DNA of 64,000 nucleotides, from NCBI GenBank assembly GCA_045617105.1, contig JAZLHW010000048.1:21189-85188 (forward strand). Direction: 5' to 3'. The stretch comes from CALELM01 sp045617105. Its GTDB lineage: Bacteria > Bacillota > Negativicutes > Selenomonadales > Selenomonadaceae. Under the pieces are notes generated by a model. It ran no database searches, had not been told where the DNA came from, and was given only the letters and a program-made list of their open reading frames with translations. A program made the position numbers and the translations under genes. Below, piece by piece: positions 16,851 to 25,163 of this stretch (position 1 is the stretch's first letter; each line of letters starts with the position of its first letter).

Positions 16851-17000
16851 AATAACAAAGCTAAGATGTCCCCTTCTTCAACAGCTTGCTGTAAGTGGGG
16901 GAAGCCAAATTTTAACAAGCGGTGAGCATATCTCCCGCTTCGTTGAAACGCAAATTGGAGGGAAAATGCTTACGGCATTTTCTTGAACAATGGCGTTATA
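16851..17000 (+). repeat. 150-bp dispersed hairpin repeat, copy 1
   Basis: Nearly identical to 42217-42367 (same strand) and 28194-28341 (opposite strand). It begins AATAACAAAGCTAAG and ends TTGAACAATGGCGTTATA. Within it lie three imperfect hairpins: CCCC..ACAGC/GCTGT..GGGG, AACAAGCGG/CCGCTTCGTT, and GAAAATGC-N5-GCATTTTC. It contains no reading frame of note. No flanking duplication is visible. It fills most of the gap between rsmG and the PTS IIB gene, exactly where gene orientation switches. Confidence 0.85.
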
Positions 17001-17059
17001 AATAGTTTGGTATATCACAGAATGGAACGGATCCTGTCAGAGTCAAGCTTTCTCTCTAA

Positions 17060-17365
17060 TCAGCCCTGAACCAATTTCATTGCTTTTGCCAGCACCTTAT
17101 CCCCTCGGATCATGCCATAATCACGCATATCTATAACATCGACAGGGCAGCGATCTGCAACGATACCCTTGACATCATTGAGCATATGACGAATCTGTGG
17201 ACCGAGCAAGACAACATCCGCATTGTCAACCCTCTGATCCAGCACCTCCACAGAAAATGCCTCAATGGTCATGTTCGTGCAGCCTTGCTTTTCTGCTGCC
17301 TCCTGCATCTTTTTTACCAAAATCGACGTAGACATACCTGCATTGCAAACCAAGTAAATATTCAT
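17060..17365 (-). CDS. PTS lactose/cellobiose-type EIIB component
   Basis: A 101-residue soluble IIB domain. The phosphorylated cysteine is C7 in the P-loop-like MNIYLVCNAGMSTS, as in cellobiose/chitobiose IIB proteins. Such proteins pass phosphate from IIA to the sugar bound in membrane IIC. No IIA or IIC gene is nearby, so its sugar and partners are unknown. Start ATG 17363-17365 behind CAGGAGGAAG. A consensus promoter lies about 50 bp upstream, indicating a single-gene transcript. Confidence 0.88.
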   Translation of the reverse strand: MNIYLVCNAGMSTSILVKKMQEAAEKQGCTNMTIEAFSVEVLDQRVDNADVVLLGPQIRHMLNDVKGIVADRCPVDVIDMRDYGMIRGDKVLAKAMKLVQG

Positions 17366-17414
17366 TTCATCTTCCTCCTGTTTCATGGGATTACGTTCTG
17401 TTTACATTTCTTAT

Positions 17415-17443
17415 TATAAGCAAAAATCCCCGTCTTGTCAATA
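17415..17443 (-). promoter_or_regulatory. Consensus sigma-A promoter of the EIIB gene
   Basis: On the minus strand TTGACA (17438-17443), 17 bases, TATAAT (17415-17420). It is a perfect consensus pair, 50 bp ahead of the start codon. Confidence 0.85.
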
Positions 17444-17524
17444 AAAGATATATCAAATAAAAAATAAAACATATTCGTATTTTATTGTATATATCTTTTA
17501 AAATCAATATATGCTTTATTCATT

Positions 17525-17565
17525 TAAAAACAGCACCCCCATACCCAGATCGGTACGGGAGTACT
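17525..17565 (-). terminator. Intrinsic terminator after the CsoR-like gene
   Basis: On the minus strand TACTCCCGTACC pairs with GGGTATGGGGGTG around GATCT and is followed by a T-run (complement of 17525-17530). It lies 11 bp after the stop codon of the CsoR-like gene. Confidence 0.7.
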
Positions 17566-17575
17566 ATTTTTCGTC

Positions 17576-17890
17576 TTAGCGAATAAATCGGTCAATCGCC
17601 TCATTCAGCTGCTCCAAGGATTCCTTGTCCCCTGCCTGCACGGCATCGACAATGCAATGCTCCATGTGATCCTTCAAAATAATCTTTCCCACATTTTGCA
17701 GTGCGGCTTCCACGGCGGAAATTTGCACCAGCACCTCTGCGCAATCCCGCCCGTCCTCGACCATTTTTTTTACCGAACTCATGTGCCCGATAATACGAGC
17801 CATACGGTTCAGCACCGCCTTGGTCTGCGTGTGGGAATGTACATGGCGAATCCTTGTTCCATCTGCTAAAACATGTTCATGTTCTTCCAT
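17576..17890 (-). CDS. CsoR/FrmR-family metal- or formaldehyde-responsive repressor
   Basis: A 104-residue all-helical DNA-binding protein of the CsoR/RcnR/FrmR family (DUF156). Ligands C50, H75 and C79 (DGRDCAEVL, DHMEHC) match the Cys-His-Cys set of Cu(I)-sensing CsoR. A His-rich N-terminal tail (MEEHEHVLADGTRIRHVHSH) is unusual and may add metal ligands, as in Ni/Co-sensing relatives. Start behind AAGGAG. No copper or nickel transporter is adjacent, so the target is unknown. It follows ileS by 22 bp and may be read through from it; a terminator follows. Confidence 0.85.
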   Translation of the reverse strand: MEEHEHVLADGTRIRHVHSHTQTKAVLNRMARIIGHMSSVKKMVEDGRDCAEVLVQISAVEAALQNVGKIILKDHMEHCIVDAVQAGDKESLEQLNEAIDRFIR

Positions 17891-17912
17891 GTAGTCTCCT
17901 TGAACAAATATC

Positions 17913-20900
17913 TTATTTCACAGCAAGGACAACGTTTTCGCCGTTGATATTCCATTCCTTCTCAAAGCCATCTGTCCTGCCATACTCTGCCGCATCCGCA
18001 AGCACGACTGACTTGATGTATTCCTCATTCTTCTGCATCAATGCGGCAAGCTTGTCATTGCCCTTTGCAAATACAGTAATATGATCCGTGACTTCAAAGC
18101 CGTTTTCCTTGCGCATCGTCTGAAGCTTGCTGACGATCTCCCGCACGAAGCCTTCCTCGATCAATTCCTCGGAAAGTGTCGTTTCGAGAGCAACCGTCAC
18201 ATCGTTGTAACGTTGGCAAAGATAACCTTCCGTCTGCGCCATCGTGACTTCTACATCCTCAGCTATCAGCTCAAACTCACCGGATTTCGTGGAGACCTTC
18301 AGCACTCCAGTCTTTTCCAGTTCGCTCTTTGCCGTACTTCCATTCAATGCGCCCAGTGCTACCTTGATCTCTCCTATCGCCTTCCCAACCTTTGGCCCAA
18401 GCGTGCGGAACTGCGGTTTGAAGCTATAGGTCAAATACTCCTCCATGTCGTCCTTAAAGGTGACCTGCTTTACATTCAGCTCATCCTCTACGATCTCCTT
18501 GAAGAAGTCAGGCAGCTTGCTCTCAGCCTTTACGAACATATTGCCGATCGGCTGACGGTTCTTGATATTTGCCGCATTGCGGGCAGAACGCCCAAGGACA
18601 ACGATCTCCAAAACCAGCTCCATGTTCTTTTCCAGCTCGCTGTCTATCTTTTGCTCATCCGGCACTGGGTAATCGCAAAGATGAACGCTCTCCGGTGCCT
18701 GCGTATCGAGACTGCAAACAAGGTTTCTGTAAATACTTTCCGTCATGAAAGGAATCATCGGAGCAGCTGCCTTTGCAGTCGTAACGAGTGCCGTGTAAAG
18801 TGTCATGTAAGCATTGATCTTGTCCTGCTCCATTCCCTTTGCCCAAAAACGTGCACGGCTGCGGCGGACGTACCAGTTAGACAGCTCGTCCACAAATTCC
18901 TGCAATACCTTGGCAGCCTCCGTCACCTTGTAGTTTCCAAGGCAATCGTCCATACTCTTTACCATCGTGTTCAAGCGAGACAAGCACCACTTGTCCATGA
19001 CACTGAGCTTATCATACTCCAACGTATACTTGGTTGCATCGAATCCATCAATATTTGCATAAAGGACAAAGAATGCATAGGTATTCCAAAGCGTCCCCAT
19101 AAATTTGCGCTGTCCTTCCTGCACGGCTCCATCATGGAAGCGGTTCGGCAGCCAAGGCGCACTGTTTTCATAGAAATACCAACGAATAGCATCTGCCCCG
19201 TGACGGCGGAGCGCATCCATCGGATCAACAGCATTCCCCTTTGACTTGGACATTTTCTGTCCATTCTCATCCTGTACATGGCCAAGCACGATAACATTCC
19301 TGTACGGGCTCTTGTTAAAGAGCAAGGTAGAGATCGCAATCAAAGAATAGAACCAGCCACGGGTCTGATCCACTGCTTCCGAAATGAAGTCTGCGGGGAA
19401 ACGCTTCTCAAACAGCTCCTTGTTCTCAAACGGATAATGCCACTGTGCAAACGGCATAGCGCCGGAATCAAACCAGCAGTCGATAACCTCAGGCACTCGA
19501 TGCATTTCCTTTCCGCACTCTGGGCATTTGACCGTCACTTGATCCACATACGGGCGATGCAGTTCAATCGTGTCTGGGCAGTTGTCCGACATGCTCTTCA
19601 ATTCCTCAATGGAACCAATAGCATGCTGATGTCCGCACTCACACTCCCAAATATTGAGCGGTGTTCCCCAATAGCGGTTGCGGCTGATTCCCCAGTCCTG
19701 CACATGCTCCAGCCAATCCCCAAAACGTCCTTCGCCAATGGACTTAGGAATCCAGTTGACAGTCTTGTTGTTGCGGATCAGATCTTCCTTTACTGCCGTC
19801 ATCTTGACAAACCACGACTCACGGGCATAGTAGATAAGCGGCGTATCGCAGCGCCAGCAATGCGGATAGCTATGCTCAAAGACTGGTGCCTTGAACAGCT
19901 TGCCGCTTTCACGCAGATCCTTCAAAATCAATGGGTCTGCATCTTTTACAAAGACACCAGCCCAATCCGTATCCTCTGTCATCTGTCCCTTGTTGTCCAC
20001 AAACTGGACAAACGGCATATCATACTTGCGGCAAACACGATTGTCGTCCTCACCAAAGGCGGGTGCCGTATGGACAATACCCGTGCCGTCCGTTGTCGTT
20101 ACATAGTCATCGCAAATGACATAAAAGGCACGTTTTTTCAGCTTTCCTTCTGCATAAGGATACAGCGGTTCATAATCACGGTATTCCAGATCCTTGCCCT
20201 TCATGCGATCCAGAACCTTGCGTTCTCCCTCCGTATCCTGGAAAACGCTGTCCACCAGTGCCTCTGCCAAGTAGTACACAGTATCTGCAACCTGAATCTT
20301 GACATAATCCACCTCAGGATTGACACAAAGACCTAAATTGGACGGCAGTGTCCATGGTGTCGTCGTCCAAGCGAGAAAATATGCATCCTCATCCTTGACC
20401 TTGAACTTGACCATAGCAGAACGTTCCTTCACATCCTTGTAGCCCTGCGCCACCTCATGCGAGGACAGCGGAGTTCCACAGCGAGGGCAATAAGGAACAA
20501 CCTTATATCCTTTGTACAGAAGCCCTTTCTTCCATATCTCTTTCAATGCCCACCATTCGGATTCAATAAAATCATTCTCATAGGTAATGTAAGGGTGATC
20601 CATGTCTGCCCAAAAGCCGACAACACCCGAAAATTCTTCCCACATTCCCTTGTACTTCCAAACAGATTCCCGGCACTTGCGGATGAACGGCTCAATGCCG
20701 TACTTCTCGATCTCTTCCTTTCCATTGATGCCGACAGCCTTTTCCACCTCAAGCTCCACAGGAAGACCATGCGTATCCCAGCCAGCCTTTCTAAGAACCT
20801 TTTTCCCCTTCATAGACTGGTAACGCGGCAGCATGTCCTTGATCACCCGTGTCAAAACATGACCGATATGAGGTTTTCCGTTTGCCGTTGGCGGGCCATC

Positions 20901-21032
20901 GTAGAAGGTAAACGTATCGTTCCCTTCCCGTTGGTCGATTGCCTTTTGCGCAATATTATGCGCCTTCCAAAATTGTTCAACCTCTTTTTCTCTCTCCACG
21001 AAATTCAAGTTCGTATCTACCTTGCTGTACAA
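17913..21032 (-). CDS. ileS: Isoleucyl-tRNA synthetase, eukaryal-type (IleS2)
   Basis: A 1039-residue class I synthetase that charges tRNA-Ile. Catalytic motifs are HIGH (H55-H58 in PPTANGKPHIGHV) and KMSKS (QKMSKSKGNAVDP, about residue 593). The N-terminal wording FYDGPPTANGKPHIGHVLTR, RYQSMKGKKVLRKAGWDTHG and LEVEKAVGINGKEEIEKYG is that of the eukaryote-like IleS2 group, known for low mupirocin sensitivity, rather than the common IleS1. The zinc C-terminus of IleS1 is absent. Start is TTG 21030-21032 behind AGGAGGA. A T-box leader controls it. Confidence 0.94.
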   Translation of the reverse strand: MYSKVDTNLNFVEREKEVEQFWKAHNIAQKAIDQREGNDTFTFYDGPPTANGKPHIGHVLTRVIKDMLPRYQSMKGKKVLRKAGWDTHGLPVELEVEKAVGINGKEEIEKYGIEPFIRKCRESVWKYKGMWEEFSGVVGFWADMDHPYITYENDFIESEWWALKEIWKKGLLYKGYKVVPYCPRCGTPLSSHEVAQGYKDVKERSAMVKFKVKDEDAYFLAWTTTPWTLPSNLGLCVNPEVDYVKIQVADTVYYLAEALVDSVFQDTEGERKVLDRMKGKDLEYRDYEPLYPYAEGKLKKRAFYVICDDYVTTTDGTGIVHTAPAFGEDDNRVCRKYDMPFVQFVDNKGQMTEDTDWAGVFVKDADPLILKDLRESGKLFKAPVFEHSYPHCWRCDTPLIYYARESWFVKMTAVKEDLIRNNKTVNWIPKSIGEGRFGDWLEHVQDWGISRNRYWGTPLNIWECECGHQHAIGSIEELKSMSDNCPDTIELHRPYVDQVTVKCPECGKEMHRVPEVIDCWFDSGAMPFAQWHYPFENKELFEKRFPADFISEAVDQTRGWFYSLIAISTLLFNKSPYRNVIVLGHVQDENGQKMSKSKGNAVDPMDALRRHGADAIRWYFYENSAPWLPNRFHDGAVQEGQRKFMGTLWNTYAFFVLYANIDGFDATKYTLEYDKLSVMDKWCLSRLNTMVKSMDDCLGNYKVTEAAKVLQEFVDELSNWYVRRSRARFWAKGMEQDKINAYMTLYTALVTTAKAAAPMIPFMTESIYRNLVCSLDTQAPESVHLCDYPVPDEQKIDSELEKNMELVLEIVVLGRSARNAANIKNRQPIGNMFVKAESKLPDFFKEIVEDELNVKQVTFKDDMEEYLTYSFKPQFRTLGPKVGKAIGEIKVALGALNGSTAKSELEKTGVLKVSTKSGEFELIAEDVEVTMAQTEGYLCQRYNDVTVALETTLSEELIEEGFVREIVSKLQTMRKENGFEVTDHITVFAKGNDKLAALMQKNEEYIKSVVLADAAEYGRTDGFEKEWNINGENVVLAVK

Positions 21033-21061
21033 GCAAATTCCTCCTGTCCTTCTAGCCTTGT

Positions 21062-21312
21062 CAAAAGAAAGGACTCTCACCCAAAACAGGATGAGAGTCC
21101 ACGACTGTCACAAAACCACCTATTTCGCATACCAATATATGCTATCCCTTTAACGATGGAAACCGGCTCAGCCTACTCCAAGTTCAGCCTGCTGCTCCGA
21201 AGTGATATTCATTGGGATGTACTCACTGCCGCCTCACACTCTCTGCGGCTCGCTGATGCTTTCCTTTCCCAACTACTGTCTTCATCCTCGCATTTCAACC
21301 AACGCTTATCAT
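21062..21312 (-). promoter_or_regulatory. T-box riboswitch leader of ileS
   Basis: Reading the minus strand: Stem I begins near 21300 with GCGAGGATGAAGACAGTAG, has AGCGAGCCGCAGAGAGTGTG, and a probable specifier region GAATATCAC containing the Ile codon ATC. The T-box sequence AATAGGTGGTTTTG (about 21111-21128) includes UGGU, which would pair with the ACCA end of uncharged tRNA. A terminator follows: GGACTCTCA arms at 21071-21100 and a T-run at 21062-21069. Uncharged tRNA-Ile would relieve termination. Confidence 0.88.
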
Positions 21313-21336
21313 ACCACAAAGTCACTGTATTTTCAA
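21308..21336 (-). promoter_or_regulatory. Promoter of the ileS T-box transcript
   Basis: TTGAAA (21331-21336), 17 bases, TATGAT (21308-21313) on the minus strand, directly upstream of Stem I. Confidence 0.75.
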
Positions 21337-21390
21337 GTGACATACTCCTGCTGCATTGGCACGCAAAGGTGTGGCTCTTGGAATCTGGCG

Positions 21391-21421
21391 AAAAAAATCC
21401 CCCGCTCACAGAAGCGGGGGA
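21391..21421 (-). terminator. Intrinsic terminator after the chemoreceptor gene
   Basis: On the minus strand TCCCCCGCT (21413-21421) and AGCGGGGGA (21398-21406) form a stem followed by seven T (complement of 21391-21397), 18 bp after the stop codon. Confidence 0.85.
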
Positions 21422-21438
21422 CGCACTAACAACTTTTA

Positions 21439-23238
21439 TCAAAACTTGAACTTCACGATCGCATTCTGGAGATCCTGTGCCTGCTCCGCAAGCTTGCGGC
21501 TTGCCGCTGCAATCTCATGCATCGAAGCAGTCTGTTCCTCCGTTGCTGCCGAAACCGTCTGAGCCTCATCGGAAACCTTGCGGCTCATATCATTGATCTT
21601 CTCGACAGATGCGGTAATGTTGTCCACACCAGCAACCAACGTGCCAACATCCTGATCCATGAGCATAGCCTTCTGTGCAATACCGCCAACCATTGTGGAA
21701 ATATCCGTGAAGGACTTGCCTGCATCACCAACAGCCTGCGTTCCGCCTGTTACCTGACCAACACCATCATGCATTGCCGTAACAGCATTTTCCGTATCAT
21801 GCTGAATAGCAACGATCAACTGTGCAATTTCTGCTGCCGCACCCTGCGACTGCTCTGCCAGCTTGCGAACCTCATCTGCAACGACTGCGAAGCCACGTCC
21901 ATGCTCACCGGCACGAGCAGCCTCGATTGCCGCATTGAGCGCAAGGAGATTCGTCTGATCGGAAATCGCTGCAATCGTATCTACGATCGTACCAATCTTC
22001 TGCGACTGAGCGCCAAGACTCTCAATAACGGAAGAAATCGTCTGGACGGTCGAATTGATCGTTCCCATGTTATCGACTGCATTTCCGACATTCTTTTGAC
22101 CTTCCAATGCAACCGTGCTTGTTTCCTTGATCTGCGTGCTTGCCTCAGAGAGCACACCCTTGAAGTCCTGCATGTACCTGGAGAGCTTCTGCGCATTTTC
22201 CGTTGCATTCTCTACATCCGTAAACTGCTCATTACAGGAAGCCGCTACATTGACGACCGATTCTGCGATCGAATGGCTGACCTCCGAGGACTGCTCTGCT
22301 GTCGAAGTAAGCTCCTCAGCAGCAGCCGCAACATATTCTGCACATTCCGCAATATTCTTCATCAGGGAGGCTATCTGCTTCTGCATGTCACGCAATGCCT
22401 TGCTCATGATACCGAGCTCATCTGAACGAGAAGCCATAGCCGTAAGCTCACGTTCCTCTGTGTCCGACATACGCAGGTCGCCTGTTCCCATCATGCGAAT
22501 GTAATCCGTAACCTTTTGGATCGGTCCTGCAATCGATCCTGCAAGCCAAACAGCAAAGGCAATAAAGATAACCTGCAAGACCAACATCAAAAGCACCATG
22601 TGAATGATGTTTGCACGAAGCGCATCGGACAAGACTGCCTCACGCTCTACTACCTGCTTGTCGATATCATCGATCCAGACACCAGTACCAAGTACCCACT
22701 TGTAAGGCTTGAACGTCGTTGTGTAGTTTCTCTTCGGAAGCGGTTCCGTCTCGTTTGGTTTTGCGAACATCAAGTCCGTGAAGCCGCCGCCTTCCTTCAA
22801 GCCATTCTGAATCATTTCCTTGATGAAGTAACGTCCCTTAGGGTCTACCGAATTGATGCGGGATTTTCCCTCCGTATCACGACCGAGCAGAACGACATTC
22901 ACGCCCTCCTCCGTATCAATCCAAAAATATCCCTTTCCATTGTCATAGCGCAGATCCCTGACAACATCAGCAGCCTGCTTCTTTGCCTGCTCCTCTGTCA
23001 GTTCACCTGCCTGCTGCTTCTTGTACAGCTCCTGAATAGCACTGACGGCAAGCTGCGTCTCATCAATCAGCTTTGTCTCAACACTGGCTTCCAAATCCCT
23101 CCGATAGGATGCCAACTGCTCCTTGTTGTCCTGCACCGAGCTGTAGACAACGATTGCCAGAACACACAACATGGTAGCAACAGAGACACCGACAATCGCC
23201 GCCACCAATCGCATCTTCATTGACCTAAAATCCAACAT
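21439..23238 (-). CDS. Methyl-accepting chemotaxis protein with single Cache sensor
   Basis: A 599-residue chemoreceptor. One transmembrane helix (about 10-33) leads to a periplasmic sCache-type domain with the hallmark GKGYFWI and the VLGTGVWIDDID end; a second helix (about 210-235) is followed by HAMP and a long coiled-coil signalling domain with the tip IAAISDQTNLLALNAAIEAA-RAGE. It senses a small molecule and signals to CheA/CheW, which are not in the window. Cache domains of this kind often bind organic acids; the ligand here is unknown. ATG 23236-23238 follows AGGAGGGG; terminator downstream. Confidence 0.92.
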   Translation of the reverse strand: MLDFRSMKMRLVAAIVGVSVATMLCVLAIVVYSSVQDNKEQLASYRRDLEASVETKLIDETQLAVSAIQELYKKQQAGELTEEQAKKQAADVVRDLRYDNGKGYFWIDTEEGVNVVLLGRDTEGKSRINSVDPKGRYFIKEMIQNGLKEGGGFTDLMFAKPNETEPLPKRNYTTTFKPYKWVLGTGVWIDDIDKQVVEREAVLSDALRANIIHMVLLMLVLQVIFIAFAVWLAGSIAGPIQKVTDYIRMMGTGDLRMSDTEERELTAMASRSDELGIMSKALRDMQKQIASLMKNIAECAEYVAAAAEELTSTAEQSSEVSHSIAESVVNVAASCNEQFTDVENATENAQKLSRYMQDFKGVLSEASTQIKETSTVALEGQKNVGNAVDNMGTINSTVQTISSVIESLGAQSQKIGTIVDTIAAISDQTNLLALNAAIEAARAGEHGRGFAVVADEVRKLAEQSQGAAAEIAQLIVAIQHDTENAVTAMHDGVGQVTGGTQAVGDAGKSFTDISTMVGGIAQKAMLMDQDVGTLVAGVDNITASVEKINDMSRKVSDEAQTVSAATEEQTASMHEIAAASRKLAEQAQDLQNAIVKFKF

Positions 23239-23436
23239 CAATTACCCCTCCTAAACGTATTTTGATTTCGTCGAGTTCAAGCCATTATTCATCTCCTATA
23301 CGACAATTTCGACACATTTTTGCAAAATCCTTCTAGAATAAAAAAAATTTACAGATAAATTTTGCATTTCAAAATTGTTTTTTCACTTCATCTGCAATCT
23401 GTTCTAAATCAAAACATCCCCTGCTTCATTAAAATA

Positions 23437-23486
23437 CCTCGGTTCAGGAAAAGGCTTTGCATTTTCTTGAACCAAGGCATTATAAT
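23437..23486 (+). repeat. Short hairpin repeat carrying the lgt promoter
   Basis: CCTCGGTTCAGGAAAAGGC (23437-23455) pairs with GCATTTTCTTGAACCAAGG (23459-23477) over a 3-base loop with a few mismatches. The right arm is the same GCATTTTCTTGAAC found in the 150-bp repeats. TTGCAT (23457-23462), 18 bases and TATAAT (23481-23486) form a promoter whose -35 overlaps the arm; lgt starts 53 bp downstream. The rest of the 300-bp gap is AT-rich with nothing recognised. Confidence 0.7.
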
Positions 23487-23538
23487 ATACGAGATATGCT
23501 AAGAGATTTTTCATAATACATACGAAAAGGGGTCCATC

Positions 23539-24321
23539 GTGCATCAATATATCTTTTTTATCGGGGATTTCCCCATCAGGGCATACGGATTGGTTCTTTC
23601 GCTCAGTATCCTGCTGGCGACTGGTGTTGGTTATTTTCTTGCCAAGCAGGACGGCAGAGGCTACGAAAAGCATGTTGCCGATATCGGCATTTACTGCGGA
23701 ATCGCAGGACTCATCGGCGCCAGATTATGGGACGTTTTCTTTTTTGACTGGAGCTATTATTCCCATCATCTCACGGAGATCATGAACGTCTGGCAGGGCG
23801 GCATGGCGATCCAAGGAGGTATTTTCGCAGGAGTCCTTGCAGGACTTGCCTATGCAAGAAAGCACCATCTGGATGCTTGGGCTCTTGCAGACATTCTCGC
23901 CCCAGCCCTCGTCCTCGGTCAGTCCCTCGGCCGCTGTGCCAATCTCCTGAATGGCGATGCCTTTGGAGCGCCGACAGGTTCAAGTTTTGGAATCCTCTAT
24001 CCGCCTACCACACTTGCCTACCACACCTACGGCAACCAACCTCTTTGGCCGGCGGAGATATGGGAGGGACAGCTTGACCTCGTTATCTTCGCCCTTCTCC
24101 TCATCTTTCGCTCTACCCATCATGCCAAGGGACAGTGCTTTGCCCTGTATGTCATGCTTTATTCCACAGCTCGCTTCTTTCTTGAATACCTGCGCGGGGA
24201 TTACATGGATCTTGCCTTTGGACTTTTCAAGAGTGCGCAAATGACGAGCCTTACTGCCTTTACGATCTCTGCCGTGATCTTCCTCTATCTGCAATACAAA
24301 AAAAATAAGGCGGAGAAATAA
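23539..24321 (+). CDS. lgt: Prolipoprotein diacylglyceryl transferase
   Basis: A 260-residue polytopic membrane enzyme that moves diacylglycerol from phosphatidylglycerol to the lipobox cysteine of prolipoproteins, the first step of lipoprotein maturation. The signature GQSLGRCANLLNGDAFG is present, as is the N-terminal IRAYGLVLSLSILLA and the WQGGMAIQGG segment. About seven hydrophobic helices. The start is GTG 23539 behind AAAAGGGG. It is one of only two plus-strand genes right of 17 kb. The BtuF-like lipoprotein in this window would be a substrate. Confidence 0.95.
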   Translation: MHQYIFFIGDFPIRAYGLVLSLSILLATGVGYFLAKQDGRGYEKHVADIGIYCGIAGLIGARLWDVFFFDWSYYSHHLTEIMNVWQGGMAIQGGIFAGVLAGLAYARKHHLDAWALADILAPALVLGQSLGRCANLLNGDAFGAPTGSSFGILYPPTTLAYHTYGNQPLWPAEIWEGQLDLVIFALLLIFRSTHHAKGQCFALYVMLYSTARFFLEYLRGDYMDLAFGLFKSAQMTSLTAFTISAVIFLYLQYKKNKAEK

Positions 24322-24365
24322 AAAATCCATGACGAAACAGAAAACCGTTTCGTCATGGATTTTTT
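24321..24365. terminator. Bidirectional terminator between lgt and proC
   Basis: AAAAATCCATGACGAAAC (24321-24338) pairs with GTTTCGTCATGGATTTTT (24347 on) around an 8-base loop. The two genes converge on it; the proC stop lies inside the right arm. Confidence 0.9.
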
Positions 24366-25149
24366 ATTTCTTGTTCATGACAGCATCAATCGATTGAATA
24401 CATGCATTGCGGAAGCCGTTCTTCTCCAATGCCGTCACACCGCAGATCGTCGTACCGGCAGGCGAGCAAACCTTGTCCTTCAGCATTGCCGGGTGTTCCC
24501 CTGTTTCCAGCTGGAGCTTTGCCGAGCCTAAGATCATTTGGGATAGCAAGCGATAGGCTTCTGCCCTCTTCATTCCATACTTTACCGCCGCATCACCATA
24601 AGCCTCGATCATGAGATCCACAAAAGCAGGCCCGCAGCCCGTCACCGCTCCGCCGATCCCCATAAGGGAAGTCGGCAGCTCCTGCACGATCCCCACCGAA
24701 GCGAACAGCTTCATGACTTCCTCTCGTTCCTCAGCCAAAAGCGTATTGCTTTCCTCGAACAAAAGAACTCCCTCGCCAACCATTGCAGGCGTATTTGGCA
24801 TCACAAACTGAATACGGGTATCCGTGCACAATGCCTTTTTGTACCTATCCAGATCCCAGCCTGCCGCAATCGAAACGACCGCCTTTCCTTCCAAACGGCT
24901 GCCCAGCTCCTTTAGCACGTCCTCGATCTGGTAGGGCTTGCATGCCATGACCAAAATATCAGCAATGCCGGCAAGCTCTGCCAAGGAAGCCATTGGCGTA
25001 AACCCAATCGCATGGCTGTTCTTCCGCAGCTTTTCCTGATTGGGTGCGTAGGCAAATACATCTTCCCTCGGAATGCTTCCCGATGCAATAAAGCCTGCTG
25101 CCAAAGCCTTTGCCATATTCCCCATGCCAATAAAACCAATTTTGCTCAT
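24364..25149 (-). CDS. proC: Pyrroline-5-carboxylate reductase
   Basis: A 261-residue NAD(P)H enzyme making proline from pyrroline-5-carboxylate. N-terminal Rossmann motif KIGFIGMGNMAKALAAGF; the C-terminal dimerisation domain has the family signature GGAVTGCGPAFVDLMIEA and KDKVCSPAGTTICGV. Length is normal. It lies 14 bp downstream of the hybrid kinase gene, so it may be co-transcribed with it, though a functional link is not obvious. Confidence 0.95.
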   Translation of the reverse strand: MSKIGFIGMGNMAKALAAGFIASGSIPREDVFAYAPNQEKLRKNSHAIGFTPMASLAELAGIADILVMACKPYQIEDVLKELGSRLEGKAVVSIAAGWDLDRYKKALCTDTRIQFVMPNTPAMVGEGVLLFEESNTLLAEEREEVMKLFASVGIVQELPTSLMGIGGAVTGCGPAFVDLMIEAYGDAAVKYGMKRAEAYRLLSQMILGSAKLQLETGEHPAMLKDKVCSPAGTTICGVTALEKNGFRNACIQSIDAVMNKK

Positions 25150-25163
25150 TACCTCACGTCCCC

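Noticed and set aside
16851..17000. 150-bp repeat as the end of an IS200/IS605 element with guide RNA
   Set aside because: Hairpins suggested this, but no tnpA or tnpB remnant is next to any copy, and 5-bp direct repeats flank two copies, which that family does not make.
23287..23400. Flagellar sigma-28 promoter for the chemoreceptor
   Set aside because: A GTCG-rich stretch was noted, but no acceptable TAAA-N15-GCCGATAA match was found.
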